A DNA stretch of 50,149 nt from an uncultured Prevotellaceae bacterium (GCA_900317305.1 ONGG01000019.1:1-50149); one strand, 5' to 3'. Positions 25,812 to 35,223 are shown, counted from the stretch's first letter. The notes: a model not told the origin generated them from the letters alone. Numbers and translations are program-made.

Positions 25812-26867
25812 CTACTCATAATGCCGGATTCTCACCTCGATGCCATCCTTGCTAAGCTCCTCGCCGACACCCGTGAGGTCGGTCTCTCCATAGTGGTATG
25901 GAAAGAGCACCTTGGGTTTTACCATGCGTGCTGCCTTCACCAGTTGGTTGGTGGTCATGGTGTAAGGTTGGTTGCATGGCAGGAAGGCGACATCGATATC
26001 CTTGATAGAAGCCATCTCCTCGATATCCTCGGTATCGCCTGCGATATATATGCGCAGTCCGTCGAGGGTAATGACATAGCCATTGTCGCGACCTTTAGGA
26101 TGGAACTGCAAGTGTCCCTCGGTGTTGTTGTATGCAGGCACAGCTTCGACCTTGAACCCGCTGGCGGTCTCGGTTTGCTGGCCATTGCCCATCACGTTTC
26201 CATACCCCAGCATATCGGCACACCTCTGGTTGGTATAGAGTTGGGTCTTGGAGTCAGAGAGTTGCTGAATGGTCTCCTTGTTGAAATGGTCGCCATGCTC
26301 ATGGGTGACGAAGATATAGTCGGCCTTGGGATAGACGCTGTAGTCCACTGTCCGCTCCCGCAGTTGCCTCACGGGGTCGACCTCAATCTCCATCCCGTCG
26401 AGACAGATACGGATACTGGCATGTATCAGGGCGCAGAAGGTGACGGTTTTCCCTCCGGGGGTCATGAATGCGTCCACCTCAACGGTATTGACGGGCATTT
26501 TCTCTGCCTTCCAAGCCAAGATTCCCCCCTTCAGGTTCACGGGCTTGTATCCTTGTTTTTCCAACATTTCAGCCGCATTGGCCGACCTTCGTCCACTTCG
26601 GCAATACACGGCGATGGTTTTGGTCTTGTCGATCAGTTTTCCCACCTGTGCCATGAAGTCGTCTTTTTTCACGTCTATGTTCACCGCTCCGGGGATATGT
26701 CCCTCGGCATATTCTTCGGCCGTGCGCACATCGACCAGGATGACGTCTTTCTGTTTCACGAGTTCGGCAAATGTGCCGACTTCTTGGTTCTCGAAATTGG
26801 AGCTCATACAGGCAGAGAGGGCATTCAGGCCCAGCATGCCAAGAATGATAGTCAGGATTTTTCTCAT
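25812..26867 (-). CDS. Lipoprotein with rhodanese and metallo-beta-lactamase-fold domains
   Basis: The protein has 351 residues. The signal peptide ends ALSAC (lipid-bearing Cys20). Residues 30-122 are a rhodanese domain with VDVRTAEEY, GHIPGAVNI and the active-site loop CRSGRR (Cys89). Residues about 128-351 are an MBL-fold hydrolase of the UlaG/L-ascorbate lactonase-like type with the metal motif HEHGDH (189-194), then AGDTED near 280 and a late PYHYGE. It is placed in the cell envelope. Unlike the well-known persulfide dioxygenase-rhodanese fusions, the rhodanese comes first and the MBL part is not ETHE1-like, so substrate is unknown. It appears to be a single-gene unit. Confidence 0.87.
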   Translation of the reverse strand: MRKILTIILGMLGLNALSACMSSNFENQEVGTFAELVKQKDVILVDVRTAEEYAEGHIPGAVNIDVKKDDFMAQVGKLIDKTKTIAVYCRSGRRSANAAEMLEKQGYKPVNLKGGILAWKAEKMPVNTVEVDAFMTPGGKTVTFCALIHASIRICLDGMEIEVDPVRQLRERTVDYSVYPKADYIFVTHEHGDHFNKETIQQLSDSKTQLYTNQRCADMLGYGNVMGNGQQTETASGFKVEAVPAYNNTEGHLQFHPKGRDNGYVITLDGLRIYIAGDTEDIEEMASIKDIDVAFLPCNQPYTMTTNQLVKAARMVKPKVLFPYHYGETDLTGVGEELSKDGIEVRIRHYE

Positions 26868-26953
26868 GGGGTATTGTTTTAGGTTGATAAAAAAGCTGTT
26901 TCGTCAAGGTGTGAAGAAGCGCATACATCCCCTCTTCTGAGGGTAAAAAAGAG

Positions 26954-26990
26954 AAAAGAAAAAGCATCCGCAGACACCTTTTCTTTTCCA
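26954..26990 (-). terminator. Possible terminator of aqpZ
   Basis: An A/G-rich arm (26954-26964) can pair with a C/T-rich arm (26978-26988). On the minus strand the T-rich arm comes last, as in a terminator, but the stem is AT-rich. Confidence 0.35.
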
Positions 26991-27004
26991 TATCTCAGTG
27001 AATT

Positions 27005-27691
27005 TTAATCGTTGCTGTCGTCGGTAGCGATGGCCCTCCATATCATCGCAGCGAGCGTGCTACCTACCAGCGGACCAATGATGAACACCCAAAGGTCGGA
27101 TAGTGCCTTGCCACCTTCGAAGATTGCCGGTCCGATAGAACGCGCGGGATTGGCCGAGGTGCCCGTGAACTTGATGCCCACCAGATGGATGAGGATAAGG
27201 GCGAAGCCGATAGCCAGTCCGGCGAAATTGTTGGTGGCCCCATTGGTCTTCGATGTTGCCCCGAGCACCACAAGCACGAAAATGAGAGAGAGGAACACCT
27301 CTACAATCAGTCCGTTTGTAACCCCAAAGTGACACACGTTGGCACCAGTGAGCGTGCTTGAGACGAGGGGATCTCCCGCCACGGTAGATGTAATACATGC
27401 CAGTGCCGCGGCAGCAAGGAGAGCTCCGATGATTTGCGCAGCCATGTACATGCCACAATCCTTCAGGCTCATACGTCCGCTGAGGAACACGCCAAGCGAG
27501 ACGGCCGGATTGATATGGCAACCGGAGATGCCGCCTATGGTATAAGCCATAGCCACCACTGATAGTCCGAAAGCCACAGCAGTGCCCACCACCGATACGG
27601 CATCGGAGCCGCAACTTAGAGCCACGGCCGTACCACATCCCATAAATGTGAGCACAAATGTACCTATCAATTCTGCTAAATACTTCTTCAT
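27005..27691 (-). CDS. aqpZ: Aquaporin Z
   Basis: The protein has 228 residues with six membrane helices and two half-helices, a normal size. Both NPA boxes are intact: GCHINPAVSLG (about 60-70) and GTSANPARSIG (about 177-187). Water-channel selectivity residues fit AqpZ: the ILIHLVGIKFTG helix provides the His, and the second NPA is followed by Arg. Glycerol facilitators have Asp after the second NPA, which is absent here, so the role is water flow. Single gene with an AT-rich leader of about 110 bases. Confidence 0.95.
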   Translation of the reverse strand: MKKYLAELIGTFVLTFMGCGTAVALSCGSDAVSVVGTAVAFGLSVVAMAYTIGGISGCHINPAVSLGVFLSGRMSLKDCGMYMAAQIIGALLAAAALACITSTVAGDPLVSSTLTGANVCHFGVTNGLIVEVFLSLIFVLVVLGATSKTNGATNNFAGLAIGFALILIHLVGIKFTGTSANPARSIGPAIFEGGKALSDLWVFIIGPLVGSTLAAMIWRAIATDDSND

Positions 27692-27803
27692 AACCTTTAT
27701 AATTAAATTTTCCTATTATTTTCCTTGGTAAGTCACAAGCTCAGAATGTGCGTCTTTCCATATAAAGCATAATAATGCTGATGTTAATCCTGTTATTTAG
27801 ACG

Positions 27804-27811
27804 CAAAAATA
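27804..27811 (-). promoter_or_regulatory. -7 element of the aqpZ promoter
   Basis: TATTTTTG on the minus strand with TGTTG about 20 bases upstream. The rest of the 27692-27904 gap is AT-rich and shows no other clear signal. Confidence 0.55.
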
Positions 27812-27904
27812 ATAAAAAAATTTAATTCTTGCAACACTTTTTAAGAAATTTATAGTAAAAAAGTGTAATTTCTCCTTCGCCGCATCGCATGGAAAAAAAG
27901 CCTA

Positions 27905-30900
27905 TCAGTTCGTATTATCAATCTGATAAGTTCCCAAAATAATCCCGATGACAGCGGTCACATCGCTCATATTGATGAATCCATCGCCTATGACGTCAGC
28001 ATTGTCGAATACAAAAGTATCCAAAGACATTCCCAAGATGTAATTGATGATGATGGTGACATCGCTCATATTGACAAACCCATCGTTGTTGACATCGCCC
28101 AACAAGACATAAGGAGGCTCTTTGGGATGAATGATATCCTCGGCATCAATGGCCAGTGTGTCGGAAAGTGTTTCGGATGTGGATGACAAGTAAGCCCTGA
28201 ACACATCCAGCATATACTGACTGGTTTCATCGGTCGTGTCGGAAACCGTGTCATCAGTAGTGCCGTAGCCATCGTCATCGGTCGTGTCTGCTTGCTTTGA
28301 GACCGAAACCCACTGGTTTCCACTGATCACGTATCCTTGTTGGATGGTTTCCTGCGTATTGGAACTAATGAGCTGGGTTTCGCCTTTAGTCACCGTTGGG
28401 TGCAGGACGGTGGGTGCGATGGTGGTTTTCAGCGTCTGGAAATAGATGGTTTTACCCGCCAAACGCTCGTCGCAAGCCATCACACAGGGCACGTTGGCCT
28501 TTACGCCCTTTGAGAATGAAGTCCTGACAGTGTCGTTCTCCACGCCCTCGAAATTGAAGAGCCAGAAGTCACCCTCTTCAGCCTCGGCGTCGGCATACCA
28601 AGAAATAAAGGCATCGTCGGCGAGCACCTCTGCTGGTGTGAAGGGCAACGATAGGGTGCTCCAATTGAAGGTTACCGTATCGGCAATCTCACGTTGGTAG
28701 GAGACAATGCCTGAGAAAGACATCTCTATGGGGAAGTAATAATCATATCCATCGACAAGCGTCAGTTTGTTTCCCTTATTCGACGCATTGATGAAGTTGG
28801 ACGAGGTGAGTCCCGATGGGATTGTCCTGTCGAGCATATAGATGGTATTGGGGTTGGAGTTGGGCACCACGTTTGATGTGTACGCATTGTGGAGGTTGAT
28901 GGCAAGCGCCTCCTCGGGCACATGGAAGACTTTTGCTGCCAACATCGTCTTGAGCACACCATCCTTTGTCCAATAGATGGCCCCTTTGGCCACGGGTTTC
29001 ATCTCCGTGGTGTCGCTCTCCCACTCGTAGACGTTGTCTTTTGTGGACACCACCAGCGCATACTCTGCCGTGAAGTCAGAGATTGGCACATCGTATTCTT
29101 TGACAAGCGACTCACCCGGCAGCAGACTGATGAGCTCGCGATGACTCTCTTCCAGGTTGTCGTTACTGTCGAGCGAGGATACCGTGAGGTAGTTGTTGTA
29201 TGCCTTCTCGTCGTTGTTGCTGACCTTGACGCGGCACATTATCCTGTCGCCCACGATGGTGCCGAGGTCATCACTCAGGTTAAGCAACTCTATCTGCTTG
29301 TCGAGATGGCATCCTTCCGACACGTTGGTATAGAAATAATGCGTGTCGTATTCATCGACCGAGAGATAGAACTCGTCGGCATGCATATCGAATTTTTTAC
29401 TGGGGTCGACATATATGCCAAACTCACGGTTGCTGCCCGACTCGAAAAACATGTTATCGTAAGCGACTTGCGTAATCTGCCCTGTCGATGGGACCAGTTT
29501 TCTAAGATAGATGGGCCCATAGAAATCCTCGTCGTTGTTGTCGAAGTTGATGGTAAGCACATCCTTCTCCATTCTGACGTCGTTGACCACGAAATTGGCC
29601 TTGGGCACTGGCGTGAGTGTCATTTCGCGGTCGGTCATCTCCACCTCGACATAGTTTTGCTCTGTCCCTCCCATGAGTTGCCATGAGCCAGAGGAGGTGA
29701 GTTTGTAGACCGCCTTGAGTGTATAATGGCCAGAGAACCCGGCGCCTAATTCCAAGTTGCTAGCCTCAAAGGTCAATGGGGGATACGGTTTGAGGGATGT
29801 GGATACAGCCTTGACCACAGCTACAATATTGTCGTTTTTATCGCACAATGCCAGCCCGTAATAGAGGCTTTTCGCCACAGCTGTAGTATTGTTGAACGTT
29901 TGCTTGATACTGATGTCCTTGAAAGGGTTTTTCTTGGTGGTACGGGTATAGGTGTATCCACCCTTGATGCTCGGCCTTGAGCAAACTCTAAAGGGTCGGT
30001 CGGGAGCCACGAAATCGTCATTTCCCCTGGGTTTGATACCCAGGAGAGCAGACTGGTTGATGCTGAGTTGGTAGTTTTTGATGTTCTCGTCCAGATTCTC
30101 ACCCTGGGCGCACGCCACCGAAATGCGATAGTATCCGTTGCCTGCTCCCAGCCAGCCCCAGTTGATGTGGTAGAGTCCCTGCCCGTCGTAGCCATCACAG
30201 ACGAAGGTATGCCCAGCCCCGAGGTTGGTGTAGGCAGTGTAGATGACCGGTCGCCCGTTGGTGAGTTCGCGCACGAGCAGACTATCCCACTCTTCCTCGC
30301 TGTACGACTTGCGGTAAACATAATGGATGGTCTTGGGATAGTTGAAGTATTGGGGCATCCGCTGCGGCAAAATATCGGTAAAAGCCCCACTACCTGTGGC
30401 ATCGTAGTTCATTTCTGTAGCCTGGCCGCAGTAGAGAAGCAGTTTTGCCACCTCGTCGATGCTCTCCTGTGGAGTATCGCTCGACAACTGGTCAGGCATT
30501 TTGTCCCAATCGAATGTTGTGGACTGCAACTCTGGCATGTCGATGCCCAGGGAACTGGTAGTATAGGCCGGTATGACATTGGTGCTTGTCGTCGGGAAGT
30601 GATGGTAGCGCATTACCTGTGCCATAGCCACAGCCGTACACCCCGCGGGACATCTTGTAGAGTTGACCTGGGGGCACATGCTGTTGTAAGGGTCTTTTTG
30701 TCCCCACATTGAGGTGATGAGTGGCTCCACCACCTCGGTGGGATGACCAGCAATGTTTCTGGCCGGTCGCAAGACCCCTTCCGATATGGCCTCGATGCTT
30801 TGTGCGTATTGCTCAAGCCACACCCTCATGTTCTCGGGCATGTTGTCGTAGTCGAATTCTCCTTGGTCTGCATACCCCAGGATGCCATCGGTCTGGTCAT

Positions 30901-31132
30901 TCCCCGACACAATGACAAAGCCCCTTTTCCCAGTCAGGTTGAAGGCATACCATCCTGCCTGCTCTTTTGCCTTTCCCACGTGTGCCAGCCTCAACTTGCC
31001 AGAATTGGAAATGCGCAGACGTTTTTCCGCAAAGTCCTGTGCTTTGCGAAGAGCCTGTTGTTGAGAGATGGGGTTGGCCATAGCGAATGTGCTCACCAAT
31101 AAGAGGATGACCAAAGAGCAGATTTTATACAT
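27905..31132 (-). CDS. Secreted C10 (streptopain-type) cysteine peptidase with C-terminal dockerin repeats
   Basis: The protein has 1075 residues. It has a signal peptide (1-20), a Spi-type inhibitory propeptide (about 21-130), and a C10 catalytic domain (about 131-375) with the nucleophile in CPAGCTAVAMAQVMRYHHFP (Cys165), His308 in GAGHTFVCDGYDGQGLYHI and the NWGW motif (324-327), all as in streptopain. A long region of immunoglobulin-like strands follows (about 400-1000). The end holds two dockerin-type calcium repeats (DVNNDGFVNMSDVTIIINYI and DVIGDGFINMSDVTAVIGII). A type IX sorting domain is not obvious. The start at 31132 gives the signal peptide; the frame opens 27 codons earlier. Related Prevotella peptidases (interpain) degrade host proteins. 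It has its own promoter. Confidence 0.93.
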   Translation of the reverse strand: MYKICSLVILLLVSTFAMANPISQQQALRKAQDFAEKRLRISNSGKLRLAHVGKAKEQAGWYAFNLTGKRGFVIVSGNDQTDGILGYADQGEFDYDNMPENMRVWLEQYAQSIEAISEGVLRPARNIAGHPTEVVEPLITSMWGQKDPYNSMCPQVNSTRCPAGCTAVAMAQVMRYHHFPTTSTNVIPAYTTSSLGIDMPELQSTTFDWDKMPDQLSSDTPQESIDEVAKLLLYCGQATEMNYDATGSGAFTDILPQRMPQYFNYPKTIHYVYRKSYSEEEWDSLLVRELTNGRPVIYTAYTNLGAGHTFVCDGYDGQGLYHINWGWLGAGNGYYRISVACAQGENLDENIKNYQLSINQSALLGIKPRGNDDFVAPDRPFRVCSRPSIKGGYTYTRTTKKNPFKDISIKQTFNNTTAVAKSLYYGLALCDKNDNIVAVVKAVSTSLKPYPPLTFEASNLELGAGFSGHYTLKAVYKLTSSGSWQLMGGTEQNYVEVEMTDREMTLTPVPKANFVVNDVRMEKDVLTINFDNNDEDFYGPIYLRKLVPSTGQITQVAYDNMFFESGSNREFGIYVDPSKKFDMHADEFYLSVDEYDTHYFYTNVSEGCHLDKQIELLNLSDDLGTIVGDRIMCRVKVSNNDEKAYNNYLTVSSLDSNDNLEESHRELISLLPGESLVKEYDVPISDFTAEYALVVSTKDNVYEWESDTTEMKPVAKGAIYWTKDGVLKTMLAAKVFHVPEEALAINLHNAYTSNVVPNSNPNTIYMLDRTIPSGLTSSNFINASNKGNKLTLVDGYDYYFPIEMSFSGIVSYQREIADTVTFNWSTLSLPFTPAEVLADDAFISWYADAEAEEGDFWLFNFEGVENDTVRTSFSKGVKANVPCVMACDERLAGKTIYFQTLKTTIAPTVLHPTVTKGETQLISSNTQETIQQGYVISGNQWVSVSKQADTTDDDGYGTTDDTVSDTTDETSQYMLDVFRAYLSSTSETLSDTLAIDAEDIIHPKEPPYVLLGDVNNDGFVNMSDVTIIINYILGMSLDTFVFDNADVIGDGFINMSDVTAVIGIILGTYQIDNTN

Positions 31133-31158
31133 TTCACGCGATAGAAACAATTCGGCTG

Positions 31159-31187
31159 CAAAGTTAGCAAAAAAACGTGCAAAACAA
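31159..31187 (-). promoter_or_regulatory. Promoter of the C10 peptidase gene
   Basis: TAACTTTG (31159-31166) on the minus strand with TTG at 31185-31187, 18 bases upstream. The leader is about 25 bases. Confidence 0.65.
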
Positions 31188-31312
31188 GAAACAATTCTCT
31201 TTTTTTCAACCATTTATGGCAATAATAGGATTAAATATTTCGAACAAGGCTGTTGAGGCAATCATGCATATGGGAAAAAGCCAAGAGAAGACAGCCCCCG
31301 GGGTATGGGCAC

Positions 31313-31377
31313 AAAAAAAGGAGTACCGCCGTACTCCAACCTTTGTTAACCTTAAATCTAATACTATGAAAAACACG
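31313..31377 (-). ncRNA. Candidate small RNA gene, copy 1
   Basis: The predicted transcript of about 65 bases runs from just after TACCTTTG (31381-31388) to a terminator hairpin GGAGTAC-GGCG-GTACTCC (31320-31337) with seven T. Its inner part contains AAGGTTAACAAAGGTT, a short direct repeat. The 79 bases 31307-31385 recur without change at 38536-38614. No protein-coding frame of use is present. Size, lone promoter and terminator resemble the published description of the Bacteroidales-1 RNA motif, but I cannot test membership. It lies in the 400-base gap between the C10 peptidase and DUF58 genes; the rest of that gap holds the promoters and no gene. Confidence 0.7.
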
Positions 31378-31380
31378 ATG

Positions 31381-31412
31381 CAAAGGTAGTCTCTTTTCAA
31401 GAGACCTCCAAA
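31381..31412 (-). promoter_or_regulatory. Promoter of small RNA copy 1
   Basis: On the minus strand TTTG (31409-31412), 20 bases, TACCTTTG (31381-31388). The same layout exists at copy 2. Confidence 0.75.
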
Positions 31413-31448
31413 TCTTCGCCGCAGAAAAAGTGTATAAAGTACAATTAC

Positions 31449-31462
31449 TTGATTTATATCAA
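31449..31462 (-). promoter_or_regulatory. FNR/CRP-like palindrome upstream of small RNA copy 1
   Basis: TTGATTTATATCAA fits TTGAT-N4-ATCAA exactly. It begins 61 bases beyond the -7 element, the same distance as at copy 2, and is centred near -78. Confidence 0.55.
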
Positions 31463-31531
31463 TTGACCATACTTGGCGGCAGACAGATGTCATCAGTTGA
31501 ATGGTGTAATGGCCAGGCAAGGTTTGAATCG

Positions 31532-32845
31532 TTATACGAGCAAGTGTCTTGACTTCATCTCCATATATTTGTTGATGACATCGGCCGAGATGGCTTTGGG
31601 ATTGGTGATGACGCTATAGATGCCATTCTGCCTCAAGGTGCTCTGGATGAGTCGTCGCTCATAGATAAGTTTCTCGGCGATAACATGCTGGTAATAATCC
31701 TCCTCGGTGCGTTTGGGTGAGTTGGCGAACTCCGAGAGTTCAATGTCGTCGAAGAACACCACGAGCAGTCGGTGCCGCTTATTGAGCAGCCGGAGATACT
31801 CGAGTTGCCGCTGCAAGGCTCCAAAGTCGGTGAAGTTGGTATAGAGCACCATGAAACTCCTACGGGCCACCAACTTGTTGAGATTCGGACAAAGCATCGA
31901 ATAGTCGGTCTCGCCGAAGGTAGTCTGCTGGGCATAGAGCGCCTCAAGGATGCGGGGCATCTGCATGCTCTGCCGTCCGGCCGGCACGAAAGTATCCATC
32001 ACGTCGGCAAAGGTGACGATGCCCGCCTTGTCCTGCTTGCTCATGGCCACATAAGAGAGCACGAGCGACGAGTTGATGGCATAGTCGAGGAGTGTCATAC
32101 CGAGGAACGACTGTTGCATGAGCCTTCCCTTGTCGATGAGGCTGTAGATTTCCTGCGAGCGCTCGTCTTGGTAGACATTCACCATGAGGTGCGTACGCCG
32201 GGCTGTGGCTTTCCAGTTGATGGTACGGTAGTCGTCGCCCTGCACATAGTCGCGTATCTGCTCGAAGTCGGTGTTGTTTCCCGCCCGCCTGACACGTTTT
32301 GTGCCCGTCTCGGAAAGGTTATTGGCCGATGCCGCCATGAGATACTGCCTGAGTTTGAGGAAAGAGGGATAGACTTTCACCACCATCTCCTCGCCACAGG
32401 AGAACCTCCGCTGGATAAGTCCCAGACGGGTTGAAGCAAACACAAGTACCTTGCCAAAATGATAGGCGCCACGCTCGGTGGGCCGCAACGAATAGGAGAC
32501 ACTCTCGGTGCCCCCCTTGCCGAGCCGCAGACGGAGCAGGAAGTCACGTTTCTGGAACTGCTCCGGCAGTTCGTCGATGATGCGGACGTCGATGCCGAAA
32601 GGCGAGCGATTGGCTACCCTCAGCACCACCTCGTTGTCGTCGCCGAGCGAGTACCGCTCCGCACATTTTCGTGAAGCCCCTACCCTAGCCTTGGTGAAAA
32701 GCGTCAGGGCTTCGGCAGCGGCAGCCACGACCACGGCCATAAGCAGCCATTGCCCCACCACGAAGAGTGGTGGGAACAGCATCCCGGCAGCCATGATAAC
32801 GGCTACGACAACGAGGACTACATATGACCTGCCCGTAAGAAACAT
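31532..32845 (-). CDS. DUF58 protein with von Willebrand A-like domain
   Basis: The protein has 437 residues. Two membrane segments lie at the start (about 5-48). The DUF58 signature NNTDFEQIRDYVQGDDYRTI, followed by NWKATARRT, lies near 195-225. A vWA-like region follows, in which the metal site is degenerate (LIDKGRLM in place of DxSxS). DUF58 proteins usually work with a MoxR ATPase, here the neighbouring gene 10 bases upstream. Function unknown; a role in assembling or activating an envelope complex is inference. It is the last gene of the seven-part cluster. Confidence 0.9.
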   Translation of the reverse strand: MFLTGRSYVVLVVVAVIMAAGMLFPPLFVVGQWLLMAVVVAAAAEALTLFTKARVGASRKCAERYSLGDDNEVVLRVANRSPFGIDVRIIDELPEQFQKRDFLLRLRLGKGGTESVSYSLRPTERGAYHFGKVLVFASTRLGLIQRRFSCGEEMVVKVYPSFLKLRQYLMAASANNLSETGTKRVRRAGNNTDFEQIRDYVQGDDYRTINWKATARRTHLMVNVYQDERSQEIYSLIDKGRLMQQSFLGMTLLDYAINSSLVLSYVAMSKQDKAGIVTFADVMDTFVPAGRQSMQMPRILEALYAQQTTFGETDYSMLCPNLNKLVARRSFMVLYTNFTDFGALQRQLEYLRLLNKRHRLLVVFFDDIELSEFANSPKRTEEDYYQHVIAEKLIYERRLIQSTLRQNGIYSVITNPKAISADVINKYMEMKSRHLLV

Positions 32846-32855
32846 GACCTATCGT

Positions 32856-33842
32856 CTATTTGGGAACTTCGATTTGCTCAAGAAGCGTGGCGATGAGCCT
32901 TGCCGCATTGTATCCCTCCATCTCAGCCTCAGCAGTGAGTACAAGACGGTGCTGGAGCACCGACGGAGCAACGAACTTGATATCGTCGGGAGTGACGAAA
33001 TCGCGGCCCTGGATCAGCGCATAAGCCTTCGACGCCTGCAACAGCGCCACCGCCGCGCGGGGCGAGGCGCCCAGATACACCGCCTTGGTGTTGCGTGTGA
33101 GCTGCACCAGGTCGACGATATACTTCAGCAGACTCTCTTCCACCACCACATCCTTGATCATCGCACGGAATTCCAGCAACTCTTCCTTCGTGATCAGAGG
33201 AGCGAAGTCGTCGAGTTTGGTGAGGCGTATGTTCTCATGATGTCGCTTCAGGATCACCAATTCGAGTTGAGCAGGCGGATACACCATCACCACCTTCATG
33301 AGGAAACGGTCGAGCTGGGCCTCGGGCAACTTATAGGTGCCCTCTTGCTCCACGGGATTCTGCGTGGCGACAACAGTAAACAAGTCGCCCATGGGATAGG
33401 TGGTGCCATCGATGGTGGCCTGCCGCTCCTCCATCACCTCGAAGAGCGCTGCCTGAGTCTTGGCAGGTGCGCGGTTGATCTCGTCGACAAGCACAAGGTC
33501 GGCAAAGACAGGACCTTTGTGGAACACAAACTCGGCATCCTTCTGGTTGAAGACGGTGGTGCCCAACACATCGCTGGGCATGAGGTCGGGTGTGAACTGG
33601 AGCCTGCTGAACCGTGCGTCGATGAGCCGGGCCATCACTTTGGCCAGCAAGGTCTTGGCCACTCCAGGAACGCCCTCGAGGAGCACATGTCCGTTGGCCA
33701 TCACAGCAGTGAGCAGCAAGTCGACCGCATTGGTCTGTCCCACCACCACCGTACCGATTTTCTGTCGCACGAGTGAGATTTTCTCATGAAAAGCCGTGAG
33801 GTCTAACCTTTGTTGAGTGTTTTCTTCCATAAGATTCGGCAT
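32856..33842 (-). CDS. MoxR-type AAA+ ATPase
   Basis: The protein has 328 residues. Walker A is GVPGVAKT (about 57-64), Walker B is LVLVDEINRAPAKTQAAL (about 120-137), and sensor 1 lies in VVATQNPVEQEGTY, all as in the MRP subfamily of MoxR ATPases. These are cytosolic chaperone-like machines that help mature complexes, usually with vWA partners; the DUF58 gene follows. The ATG at 33830 (MEENTQQRL) is an alternative start. One base separates it from the DUF4350 gene stop. Confidence 0.94.
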   Translation of the reverse strand: MPNLMEENTQQRLDLTAFHEKISLVRQKIGTVVVGQTNAVDLLLTAVMANGHVLLEGVPGVAKTLLAKVMARLIDARFSRLQFTPDLMPSDVLGTTVFNQKDAEFVFHKGPVFADLVLVDEINRAPAKTQAALFEVMEERQATIDGTTYPMGDLFTVVATQNPVEQEGTYKLPEAQLDRFLMKVVMVYPPAQLELVILKRHHENIRLTKLDDFAPLITKEELLEFRAMIKDVVVEESLLKYIVDLVQLTRNTKAVYLGASPRAAVALLQASKAYALIQGRDFVTPDDIKFVAPSVLQHRLVLTAEAEMEGYNAARLIATLLEQIEVPK

Positions 33843-33843
33843 A

Positions 33844-35223
33844 TTAGAGATGTTTTGAAATGTTTTCTATCTGGTCGATATAGGAGATGAGGTCATGGCT
33901 GCTGATATCGCCTCCGGCGGTAGCCAAGGTTTGGTGCAGGTGTTGCAGCAAGGTGGCCACCTCATTCTCATCGAGCCCTGTGCGCTGGGCCAGCAAACGG
34001 GCGTTCTGCTCCTCGCCGCGCTCATCGTCGAGGTCGATCATCATACGCCGACGCACCTCGTCCTTGAAATACGTGTATTTCTTGCGCAGCAGGTCGATAT
34101 TGTCGTGGCGCCGGTGATAGATGGTGCCGAGCAGCCTCACGAACTCCAGATTGCGGTTCACGGGTGGCTCGTGCACAGGGACGACACGCTGCCGCCGGCG
34201 GGCTGTGAACACCATGAAGAGCACGATGGCAGCCAACAACGTGTAGAGCGCTCCACGCAGGGGTGGTTTGGAGAGCATGTAGGAGAGTGGCGACTTGGTG
34301 AAGTCGTCACCAGAGTCACCTGTATAAGATTTCTCAAACAGCTTGCTGTCGACCCTATAAGTAGGATAATCTGCGAGTTGTGCCATCTGTCGGTTGAGGA
34401 ACTTGGAGACATGCGGATCGAGAGCACCATAGTTGGTAAAGAAAATTGGTGTGGATGAGACGTAAAGCCAGCCTTTGCCTATGTGGCCGGCCACCGAGAT
34501 GGGCATCCGCAGTTGGCCTTTTGACTCAGCAAGAATGAGATCGTGATTATCATCCGACAAGTAATTGAACCATTCGTGCCTCTGTTGAATCACGGAATCC
34601 CGAGCATATACGCCACCAAACTCGGAGCGAACAACTTGTTGTGCCAAAGCCAATTGTTTCCACAAGGTATCTGCCCGCAAATAAGCCGTAGGCTTGAAAC
34701 GGGAGTCGAAACCAAGTGAGATCCATCCAGAGAACAGGCCCTGACTGACATTGACAGAAAGCGGTGCCTGCCCCACCCAATCCAAAGTGTCGGGCACCAG
34801 ATGCCCCTTAAGCGCCTTGGCCAGTTTTGACACACTGGAATAATCGAAACTCGTACTCAAATGATATTTTTCCCGCAGATAGGTGTTATAGTCATCGAGG
34901 ACTACCAGCACCTTGTCGCCCCGGCGCAGGCAAGAGTCGACGCGTTGCCATAGTTTCTCGTCCGATCTCCATGAGTTGTTGATGATGAGCAGCGACTTGC
35001 GTCCGGGCACATGCATCAGGCTGTCGAGCGACTGATTCCAGAAAGTATAGCCATTAGGCATGGTGGCCGAGGCCAGGGAATCGAAGATCTGGCAGTCGTA
35101 AGGCTCATCGCTCTCATGGAGATAGTTCCTCTGCCACGTGAACGTGCGGTTGGCCATCATCCACAAGTAGACAACGACCATCACGCCAACGAGCATGGCG
35201 ACGGCAAGCAGGTTCTTTCTCAT
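33844..35223 (-). CDS. DUF4350 membrane protein
   Basis: The protein has 459 residues. An N-terminal membrane segment (about 5-24) is followed by a large outer region with a Rossmann-like, glutamine-amidotransferase-fold element (KSLLIINNSWRSDEKLW, GDKVLVVLDDYN), the DUF4350 domain. A second membrane segment near 310-330 (LYTLLAAIVLFMVFTARRRQ) precedes a cytoplasmic tail rich in charged helices. Such proteins recur beside MoxR and DUF58. The catalytic residues of true amidotransferases are not evident. It overlaps the DUF4129 gene by 4 bases, so they are translated together. Confidence 0.82.
   Translation of the reverse strand: MRKNLLAVAMLVGVMVVVYLWMMANRTFTWQRNYLHESDEPYDCQIFDSLASATMPNGYTFWNQSLDSLMHVPGRKSLLIINNSWRSDEKLWQRVDSCLRRGDKVLVVLDDYNTYLREKYHLSTSFDYSSVSKLAKALKGHLVPDTLDWVGQAPLSVNVSQGLFSGWISLGFDSRFKPTAYLRADTLWKQLALAQQVVRSEFGGVYARDSVIQQRHEWFNYLSDDNHDLILAESKGQLRMPISVAGHIGKGWLYVSSTPIFFTNYGALDPHVSKFLNRQMAQLADYPTYRVDSKLFEKSYTGDSGDDFTKSPLSYMLSKPPLRGALYTLLAAIVLFMVFTARRRQRVVPVHEPPVNRNLEFVRLLGTIYHRRHDNIDLLRKKYTYFKDEVRRRMMIDLDDERGEEQNARLLAQRTGLDENEVATLLQHLHQTLATAGGDISSHDLISYIDQIENISKHL

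Noticed and set aside
31366-31389. Tiny frame starting ATGAAAAACACG in the plus orientation of the repeat (and at 38595)
   Set aside because: It ends after seven codons in both copies, the last codons differ, and the promoter and terminator lie on the other strand.
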